Below, piece by piece: positions 8,553 through 14,578 of a stretch of 64,000 nucleotides of DNA. Each line of letters begins with the position of its first letter. Position 1 is the stretch's first letter. The notes beneath the pieces are model-generated. The model was not told the DNA's origin, did not search any database, and saw only the letters and a program-made list of their open reading frames with translations. The stretch covers positions 231,255-295,254 of the forward strand of contig NZ_JACHNU010000005.1 of assembly GCF_014199525.1 (NCBI RefSeq), read 5' to 3'. This stretch comes from Conexibacter arvalis. GTDB taxonomy: Bacteria > Actinomycetota > Thermoleophilia > Solirubrobacterales > Solirubrobacteraceae. The position numbers and the translations under genes were made by a program.

Positions 8553-9265
8553 GGCAGGCTCACCGCCACTTCGGTCCCCCTTCCGGGGGCGGAGACGACG
8601 CTGAAGCTGCCGCCGAGCAGCTCGGCGCGCTCGCGCATCGACAGGATGCCCCAGCCGTGCGACCCCGCGGCCGCCGCGGAGGCGAAGCCGGCGCCGTCGT
8701 CGGCGACGCTCAGCGCGACGCGGTCGTCGCGCGCGTGGACGTGGACGCGCACGCGCCGGGCGGCGCCGTGGTCGGCGGCGTTGGCGAGCGCCTGGCCAAG
8801 GATGCGCAGGACCGCGATCCGCCGGTCGCGGTCGACGTCGCAGGAGAGCTCGAGGCGCAGGTCGACGGCGACGCCCGAGCGCGACTCGAACGAGCTGACC
8901 TCCTCCTCCAGCAGCTGCGAGAGCGGCAGCTCGCGCGCGGCCCGCAGCTCGTCGATCGTCAGGCGCGCCTCCCGCAGCGCGCGGCGCGCGGCGGCGCGCA
9001 GCTCGAGCAGCGCGCGCTCGTCGTCGGCCCGCGACGGGAGCCGGTCGAGCTGGAAGACGATGAACGCCAGCTCCTGCGCGACGCCGTCGTGGACGTCGCG
9101 CGCGATCTCGCGCCGCTGCTCGGCGAGCGCGGCCGCGACCGGGTCGCGGCGGCGCCGGCGCGCGGCGCGTGTCGGCGGCGGGCGCCGCCTTCGTGTCGGT
9201 CGCCGATCGTCGGGGCGACTCCCCTGCGCATGTCGGGCCCGACCGCCTAGCAGTCGTCTTGCCAT
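8549..9265 (-). CDS. Cytoplasmic NarL-type sensor histidine kinase
   Basis: About 238 aa from ATG 9265 (MARRLLGG); longer in-frame starts exist but the upstream residues look like non-coding sequence. The first ~45 residues are strongly basic with no hydrophobic segment, and no PAS, GAF or HAMP domain is visible, so there is no obvious sensor. The HisKA_3 dimerisation box RREIARDVHDGVAQEL places the phospho-His at about 59. The HATPase_c domain follows with an N-box (ANAADHG), G1 box (DDGAGF) and G2 (GRGTEV). It is the first gene of an operon with two response regulators and is divergent from the PelF operon. The signal must come from a partner or from the basic N-terminus. Confidence 0.88.
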   Translation of the reverse strand: MARRLLGGRARHAQGSRPDDRRPTRRRRPPPTRAARRRRRDPVAAALAEQRREIARDVHDGVAQELAFIVFQLDRLPSRADDERALLELRAAARRALREARLTIDELRAARELPLSQLLEEEVSSFESRSGVAVDLRLELSCDVDRDRRIAVLRILGQALANAADHGAARRVRVHVHARDDRVALSVADDGAGFASAAAAGSHGWGILSMRERAELLGGSFSVVSAPGRGTEVAVSLP

Positions 9266-9593
9266 GACTCGAGATCCCTCGACCTCCGCCGTGAGGTCTG
9301 GTCGCGGACAGCAGATTCGGTGGCCGGCAACCTGCCGAGCCACCGTAGCGCGCGCCCCGCGCCCGCTGGAAGCGCGCTCCGGCATCGTCACGCGATCCAT
9401 ACGAAGGTGGGCTGCGATGGCCCAAACTGCCCCGTCGATTTGGCCGTCGCGGCCAGTCCCCGGCGGGCCGTTCAGCGGCTGAACGCGAGATGGGACACGC
9501 GGCCCATTGGACCTTCCGGTGCGACCGTCGACACTGGGCGCTCGACCGATGAGCGGACTTCATCGAGTCCTCCACCGGAGGTGACGCCGAACC
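9266..9593. other. 328-nt divergent intergenic region, kinase operon / PelF operon
   Basis: This gap holds the second regulon element (9470-9510), directed towards the coiled-coil/PelF operon. A GGAGGTGA ribosome-binding site precedes ATG 9594. On the minus strand a TACGGT (9342-9347) is a possible -10 for the kinase operon, but no clear -35 accompanies it. No open reading frame with coding character is visible. Confidence 0.6.
9470..9510 (+). promoter_or_regulatory. Regulon element copy 2: GTTCA-N5-TGAAC, 16 nt, GGCCCATTGG
   Basis: GTTCA is at 9470-9474 and TGAAC at 9480-9484. A 16-nt spacer (9485-9500) leads to GGCCCATTGG (9501-9510). The string GGGACACGCGGCC just before and inside the second box recurs at the third copy. 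It lies 84 nt upstream of ATG 9594. Confidence 0.72.
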
Positions 9594-10022
9594 ATGGAAG
9601 CCAGGAGGGTCGACGCGAGCGGGGCCGGCGCCCCCGCTCAGGCTCCGACGCGGTCGCGACGCGGCCGGTGGCTGCGCGGCGGAGGCGGCGGCGCCGATCT
9701 CGTCGAGCAGCTGGAGGCCGAGGTCGCGCTCCTGCGCGAGGAGAACGCGCGTCTGGAGATCCGCGCCGCGCGCGCCGGCGAGGCGCGGTCGTGGGAGGAG
9801 CGGATCCGCGACCTCGTCCCCCGCGGCGAGCAGGTCGCGGCGACCGACGACCAGTCGTGGGAGCTGCTGACCGAATGCCAGCTGCTGCGCGCCGCGCTCG
9901 TCGACGCCTGCCGCGAGGTCGAGGCGGCGATGGCGCAGATCCGCGGCCGGCTGGAAGCGCTCGCCGCGCCGACGCCGTTGGAGACCGCGGCGGACGAGCG
10001 CACCGACGAGGGCGCGCCGTGA
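9594..10022 (+). CDS. Small coiled-coil protein, first gene of the PelF operon
   Basis: A 142-aa soluble protein preceded by GGAGGTGA. A Ser/Arg/Gly-rich N-terminus (1-34) is followed by a clear heptad-like coiled coil (LVEQLEAEVALLREENARLE, about 36-55, continuing to about 75) and a second helical stretch (about 85-125). There is no signal peptide, membrane segment or Cys motif. I do not recognise the family. By position it could be a scaffold or regulator of the following glycosyltransferase, comparable in place but not in sequence to the accessory PelD/PelE proteins of known pel operons. It overlaps the next gene by 4 nt (GTGA). Confidence 0.8.
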   Translation: MEARRVDASGAGAPAQAPTRSRRGRWLRGGGGGADLVEQLEAEVALLREENARLEIRAARAGEARSWEERIRDLVPRGEQVAATDDQSWELLTECQLLRAALVDACREVEAAMAQIRGRLEALAAPTPLETAADERTDEGAP

Positions 10023-11554
10023 CGGCGACCGCGTCGCTGCAGGAGCGGGCGCAGACCGCGGTCCTCGACGCGACCGCCGGCGCGGCGCGCGCGCCGGTCG
10101 TCCGCCGGACGCGCGCGCCCCGCGTCCTGATGACGACCGAGGGCACCTACCCGTTCGCGGTCGGCGGGGTCAGCTCCTGGTGCCATGTCGTGGTCGGCGG
10201 CCTGCCCGAGTTCACGTGGCGGATCCTCCCCATCCACGCGGGCGGCCGCCGACCCGTTCAGCTGTTCGAGCTGGCGCCCCATGTCGCGCTGGCGGGCCGG
10301 ATCGAGGTCTGGTCCGAGCAGATGCCGCCGCGGCGCTGGAACTCCGGCCGGCGCCGCGGCGCGCGCCCGGGGCTGCCGGCCGAGCTCGCCCGCACGCTGA
10401 TCGGCTGGCGCCGCGACGACGCGCTGCTGCTCGACGCGCTCGCGTGGTGCCGCGCCCACCCCGACATGCTGCGGCCGACCTTCCGCTCGATCGACGCGTG
10501 GGACCGGTTCGTCGCCGAGCTGGAGCGGGTCGTCGCCGAGCGCCACCCGGACATCGCGCCGCCGCCCGAGCTGGACGCCGTCGACGCCGCGACGCTCTAC
10601 CAGCAGCTCTACTGGGTGGCGCGCACCGCAGCGGTGCGGACGCCGCCCGCCGACGTGCTGCACGTGACCGCGGCCGGATGGGCCGCGATCCCCGCGCTCG
10701 TCGACCGCCACGTCGCGGGCACGCCGCTGCTGCTGACCGAGCACGGCGTCTACGTGCGGGAGGCGTACCTCGCCGCCGCGCGCGGCGGCGCCAGCGCCGG
10801 CGAGCGCTTCCTCTCGACCCGCCTCGCCCGCGGCCTCAGCCTCGCCACCTACGCGGCCGCCGACGTGATCGCGCCGGTGACGGAGGCGAACGCGGCGTGG
10901 GAGGTCGGGCTCGGGGTCGACCCGCGCAAGGTCTGCGTGATCCACAACGGCATCCCCGCGCCGCGCGCCTTCATCTCGTCGCCGGGGCGCAGGAAGGTCG
11001 TCTCGATCGGCCGCATCGACCCGCTCAAGGACGTCCAGACGATGCTCCGCGTCGCGGCCGAGGTCGGCCGGCGGATGACGGACGTCCAGTTCGAGTACTG
11101 GGGGGCTCCGACCGCCGGCCAGGAGGCGTACGCGGCAGCGTGCGAGCGGCTGCGCGTACGGCTCGGGCTGGACGGCCGCTTCCGCTTCATGGGTCAGACC
11201 AGCACGCCCGACGAGGTGCTGCGCGAGGCCGACGTCGTGCTGCTGACGAGCATCTCCGAGGGGATGCCGATGGCGGTGCTCGAGGCGATGGCGCAGGGGC
11301 GCGCCGTCGTCGCCACCGGCGTCGGCGGCGTGCCGGACGTGCTGCACGGCTGCGGGATCATCGCCTCCTCCGGCGACGTCGAGGCGCTCGCGAGCGGCGT
11401 CGTCATGCTGCTCGGCGACCGCGAGTTCGCGGGCCGGATGGGCCGCCGCGCCTTCGATCGCGTCTGCGGCGAGTACACCCAGGCGCTCTGCCTCGACCGC
11501 TACCGCGCGCTGATCGGCCAGCTGCTCGACGAGGCCTCCGAGGCGCGCCGATGA
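10019..11554 (+). CDS. pelF: PelF-like GT4 glycosyltransferase
   Basis: 511 aa from GTG 10019. The N-terminal half begins RVLMTTEGTYPFAVGGVSSW, the hallmark of PelF, the cytoplasmic GT4 enzyme that polymerises UDP-GalNAc/UDP-GlcNAc in Pel polysaccharide synthesis. Further family features are TEHGVYVREAYL, VCVIHNGI and IGRIDPLKDVQTMLR. The GT4 catalytic E-x7-E is SEGMPMAVLE with E414 and E422. The protein lacks membrane segments, so polymer export must rely on a partner such as the polytopic protein encoded next, with which it overlaps by 4 nt (ATGA). The PelF assignment is strong; the polymer made is inferred. Confidence 0.9.
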   Translation: MTATASLQERAQTAVLDATAGAARAPVVRRTRAPRVLMTTEGTYPFAVGGVSSWCHVVVGGLPEFTWRILPIHAGGRRPVQLFELAPHVALAGRIEVWSEQMPPRRWNSGRRRGARPGLPAELARTLIGWRRDDALLLDALAWCRAHPDMLRPTFRSIDAWDRFVAELERVVAERHPDIAPPPELDAVDAATLYQQLYWVARTAAVRTPPADVLHVTAAGWAAIPALVDRHVAGTPLLLTEHGVYVREAYLAAARGGASAGERFLSTRLARGLSLATYAAADVIAPVTEANAAWEVGLGVDPRKVCVIHNGIPAPRAFISSPGRRKVVSIGRIDPLKDVQTMLRVAAEVGRRMTDVQFEYWGAPTAGQEAYAAACERLRVRLGLDGRFRFMGQTSTPDEVLREADVVLLTSISEGMPMAVLEAMAQGRAVVATGVGGVPDVLHGCGIIASSGDVEALASGVVMLLGDREFAGRMGRRAFDRVCGEYTQALCLDRYRALIGQLLDEASEARR

Positions 11555-12864
11555 GCGTCGAGCCCGGCACCGACGGCGCCGGCGCGGTCGTCCGGGCGCG
11601 GCTGGGCCGCACGCCGCAGGACATGCTGGAGGCGGCCGTCGTGCTGGAGGCGTGGGGCGGGATGTCGGCCGAGACGGCGCTGCGGCTCGGCCCGCGCGTC
11701 GTGCTGCCGGCGCTGCGCTCCTCCGACCCGCGGCGGTGGCGCCCGACCTCGGCCGAGGGCCGCAAGTCGGTCGTCGCCGAGGGCGTCGGCCTGCTGACCG
11801 CGATCCTCGCGATCGCCGCGTGGGCGGGACCGCTCAGCGCGGCGATCGGCGACCCCGCCTTCGAGCTGGCGCTGCGGATCGCGCTGCCGGTGACGCTCGC
11901 GCTCCAGTGGGCGATCCGCAGCCGCTACCTGAGCCGGCGCGCCGGCCTCGTCTGCCTGAAGGAGGACTGGTTCGCCTTCGTGCTCGCCGTGACCGTGGTG
12001 GAGGCGTGCGTGATCGCCGTGCCGACCGCCGGCCCGGTCGCGGCGATGCTCGTCGGGGTGTGGGCAGGGGGGACGCTGCTCACGCGGCGCGGCTGGGGGC
12101 CGGCCTACGCCGCGCTGCTGATCGCCGCGACGATCGGGCTGATCTGCGGGCTGCCCGCGATCGGCTCGCTGGCCGTCCTCACCGCGGCGACGGTCGCGAC
12201 CGGCGCCGCCGCCGTCGCGACCGCGCCCGGGTTCGCGCTCGCGCCGCCCGGGCGGGTCGGCCGCGCGCTGGCGGCCGGCCTGATCGGCGCGCTGCTGGGG
12301 ATGCTGCTGATCAGCGATCCGACGCTCGGCTGGGGGATCCACGGCGCCTTCCCGGCGCTGGCGCTCGTCCCGTCGGTCGTCGGCAGCTTCTGGGGCGGCT
12401 ACCACCTGTGGCGCTTCCACGACGAGGTCCCGCGCGGGCTGCGCGGCGTCGAGCTGTCGCGCGCGAGCGCCTCGATGCTGCGCGGGCCGGCGACCGAGCT
12501 GGTGCTGGCGGCGCTGTTCCGCCTGATCGGGATCACGGTCGTGCTGTCGCTGCTGGTGCTGGCGATATCGAGCTGGACCTCGGGGACCGACGACGTCAGC
12601 CTCTTCGTCGCCTTCGGCTGCGCGGCGCTCGTCTGCATGTTCGTCAGCCTGCTGGAGTCGCTCGGCTACGTCCGGTGGGCGCTCTTCTCGGCCGCCACGA
12701 GCCTCGTCGTCGAGCTGCTCGTCAGCGCGTCGCTGGGCGCGCCGCTCGCCGGCGCCGGGCTGATCGCCGGCGGGACGGTCGGCACGCTGCTGGCGCTGGC
12801 GCCGCTGGTCGGCGTGCTGCGCTTCCCCGGCCGCATGCTCGCGACGGCGCTGTGGATCCAGTGA
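11551..12864 (+). CDS. Polytopic membrane protein in the PelG position
   Basis: 437 aa. Residues 1-70 are soluble and helical (RTPQDMLEAAVVLEAWGGMSAETALRLGPRVV). About ten to twelve hydrophobic segments follow from residue 75 to the end, with a charged cytoplasmic loop near 290-310 (WRFHDEVPRGLRGVELSRA). Its length and topology match PelG, the polysaccharide-transport membrane protein that works with PelF, and its position directly after pelF (4-nt overlap) matches too. I cannot recognise the PelG N-terminal signature, however. It may be a diverged PelG or an unrelated exporter. It converges with the GH114 gene 12 nt away. Confidence 0.78.
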   Translation: MSVEPGTDGAGAVVRARLGRTPQDMLEAAVVLEAWGGMSAETALRLGPRVVLPALRSSDPRRWRPTSAEGRKSVVAEGVGLLTAILAIAAWAGPLSAAIGDPAFELALRIALPVTLALQWAIRSRYLSRRAGLVCLKEDWFAFVLAVTVVEACVIAVPTAGPVAAMLVGVWAGGTLLTRRGWGPAYAALLIAATIGLICGLPAIGSLAVLTAATVATGAAAVATAPGFALAPPGRVGRALAAGLIGALLGMLLISDPTLGWGIHGAFPALALVPSVVGSFWGGYHLWRFHDEVPRGLRGVELSRASASMLRGPATELVLAALFRLIGITVVLSLLVLAISSWTSGTDDVSLFVAFGCAALVCMFVSLLESLGYVRWALFSAATSLVVELLVSASLGAPLAGAGLIAGGTVGTLLALAPLVGVLRFPGRMLATALWIQ

Positions 12865-12876
12865 CGCGGCTCGATC

Positions 12877-13605
12877 TCAGCAGGTCCGACGCCAGGCGCC
12901 GAGGTCGAGCCGCTTGCGGATCGCGTTGATCCCCAGCCGGCGCGCCTCGGCGCAGAAGCGCGCGGGCGGGAGCGCGTACTCGGCGTCGAAGACGGCCTTG
13001 CCGGCGCGCAGGAACGGCCGCGTCCGCTCGCACTCGCGGTACTGGAAGCACTGCTCGACGATCGCGAAGTCGAAGCTCGGCTGCAGCGCCCGCGCCTGCT
13101 CGAGGTCGTTCTTGAGCGCGACCGCGAGGCCGAAGCGGTGGGCCGTGCGCGCCAGCCAGCGGTTGAAGGCGAGCTGGTCGCGCGCCGTGAGCGGGAAGCC
13201 GGTGTCGTTGGTCCAGCCGTCGACGTTGTCGGGCTCGACGGCGTCGAAGCCCTTGCGCGCGCACATCGCGATCCGCGCCCGCAGGACCGGCGCCAGCTGG
13301 CGCAGGCGGCGCACGTCGAGCCAGCGCTCGCCCGGCCAGCCGTTGCCCTTGCCGAGCGTCGCGGCCGGGAAGCGGTCGCGGTCGGGCCGCCAGCGCTCCC
13401 ACGCTCCGGCGCTGATGTAGCAGACGACGTAGCGCCCGTCGCGGTGCAGCCGCGCGACCTCGGCGGCGCTCGTCTCGAAGCCGTCGACGTCGTAGACCCG
13501 GGCGGAGACCGAGCGGTCGATCGGCCCCTGCAGCTGCCATTGCCAGGTCGCGTCCGCGGGCGGCCGCACGACGAGCGCCGCGAGCACGAGCGCGATCAGC
13601 GCCAC
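12877..13605 (-). CDS. GH114 endo-alpha-1,4-polygalactosaminidase-like hydrolase, exported
   Basis: About 242 aa from GTG 13605. The first ~19 residues form a short hydrophobic signal-like segment (VALIALVLAALVV). The GH114 (TM1410/Ega3-like) TIM-barrel signatures are clear: VVCYISAGAWERWRPD (60-75), KGFDAVEPDNVDGW (D121, E124, D126, D129) and FAIVEQCFQY with E184. Family members cleave alpha-1,4-linked galactosamine in Pel and fungal galactosaminogalactan. It overlaps the upstream gene, which is also GH114, by 10 nt. Catalytic acidic residues appear present. The likely role is trimming or turnover of the polymer made by the PelF operon. Confidence 0.88.
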   Translation of the reverse strand: MALIALVLAALVVRPPADATWQWQLQGPIDRSVSARVYDVDGFETSAAEVARLHRDGRYVVCYISAGAWERWRPDRDRFPAATLGKGNGWPGERWLDVRRLRQLAPVLRARIAMCARKGFDAVEPDNVDGWTNDTGFPLTARDQLAFNRWLARTAHRFGLAVALKNDLEQARALQPSFDFAIVEQCFQYRECERTRPFLRAGKAVFDAEYALPPARFCAEARRLGINAIRKRLDLGAWRRTC

Positions 13606-14423
13606 GTCTCGCTCCGGACCGGTTCGGCGAGGTGGGGCGGACGGTCGAGCTCGAGCACGCTGACGGCGGGGTGGAAGCCCTCCGCCAGCGAGCGCTGAGC
13701 GGCCTCGGCGGCGCCGGGCGAGCCGGGCGCGGCGTAGTCGAGCGTGAAGACCGGGAGGCCGCGGTCGCGCAGCCGCCGCAGGCCGGCGAGCAGCGCCGCG
13801 GTCTCCGCGGGCGGGGAGGCGACGTAGCCATCCTCCCACCGCCAGAAGACGTCCTCGTGGGCGATGCCGTCGATCGGCAGCCGGTCGGCGACGGCGAGGC
13901 CGTTCTGCGCGACCAGCAGCAGCGACGGCGCGGCCGCGCGCAGCGCCGCGACCAGCTCGACGAGCGCGTCGGCGAGCGGCGGGTGGTCCTCGGCGACGTC
14001 GAGGTTGTCGAGGTAGAGGCCGTCGAACCCGGCCGCCGCGAGCGCGGCGGCCTGCTCCGCCATCAGCGTGCGCCAACCCGGCGCGCGCACGTCGGCGTAG
14101 CGCTCGTCCGGCCAGTCGGGGACCGGCTCCAGCTGCCAGGCGGCCGGCACGCGCGGTGCGTACGGGCGCCACGCCTCGACCGTCCCGACCGAGAGGTAGG
14201 AGAGCACGAGCGTGTCCGGCACGAGCCGCGCGAGCGCCGCGGCGACGCGCCGGCGGTCGCCGCCGCGCTCGCCGACGCCGTCGATCACGACCAGGTCGTA
14301 GCCGGAGAGGTCGCAGGCGTCCGGCTCCGCGCCGAGGACCGGAGCCCAGCGCCGGGCGGCGCGCAGCGCCTGCGCGCGCCGCGCGCGGGCGTCGTCGCCC
14401 GCGGCCGGATGGTTCGCGCTCAT
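13596..14423 (-). CDS. GH114-like glycoside hydrolase without signal peptide
   Basis: 275 aa from ATG 14423, preceded by GGAGGTGCAG. It shows the same GH114 layout as its downstream neighbour: VLSYLSVGTVEAWRPY (73-88), AGFDGLYLDNLDV (D134, D139) and GIAHEDVFWRW with E190. No signal peptide or lipobox is visible, so it is cytoplasmic or leaves by another route. The two proteins differ clearly in sequence, so the pair is old or was acquired separately. The operon runs opposite to the large secreted protein gene and shares its intergenic region. Confidence 0.85.
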   Translation of the reverse strand: MSANHPAAGDDARARRAQALRAARRWAPVLGAEPDACDLSGYDLVVIDGVGERGGDRRRVAAALARLVPDTLVLSYLSVGTVEAWRPYAPRVPAAWQLEPVPDWPDERYADVRAPGWRTLMAEQAAALAAAGFDGLYLDNLDVAEDHPPLADALVELVAALRAAAPSLLLVAQNGLAVADRLPIDGIAHEDVFWRWEDGYVASPPAETAALLAGLRRLRDRGLPVFTLDYAAPGSPGAAEAAQRSLAEGFHPAVSVLELDRPPHLAEPVRSETWR

Positions 14424-14457
14424 CTGCACCTCCAGGTCGGCAGTGCCGAGCGAACCG

Positions 14458-14485
14458 ACGGTAACACAGCGATCGCGGCGTTCAA
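14458..14485 (-). promoter_or_regulatory. Vegetative-type promoter of the GH114 operon
   Basis: On the minus strand TTGAAC (14485-14480) and TACCGT (14463-14458) are separated by 16 nt. The -35 hexamer is the left arm of the third regulon palindrome, so the two divergent promoters share that repeat. Confidence 0.55.
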
Positions 14486-14521
14486 TCGGATGAACGCACA
14501 ATCCGCCACGCGGCCCATTGG
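14480..14521 (+). promoter_or_regulatory. Regulon element copy 3: GTTCA-N6-TGAAC, 16 nt, GGCCCATTGG
   Basis: GTTCA is at 14480-14484, TGAAC at 14491-14495, and after 16 nt comes GGCCCATTGG (14512-14521). The spacer between the arms is 6 nt here and 5 nt at the other copies, while the TGAAC-to-GGCCC distance never changes. A second, similar box (CGGCCGTTTGG, 14528-14538) follows 17 nt after the first. ATG 14579 lies 58 nt downstream. Confidence 0.72.
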
Positions 14522-14578
14522 GACACGCGGCCGTTTGGTCGAGACTGCGGACGTCCCCGATCGAAGGAGCGGAGGGAC

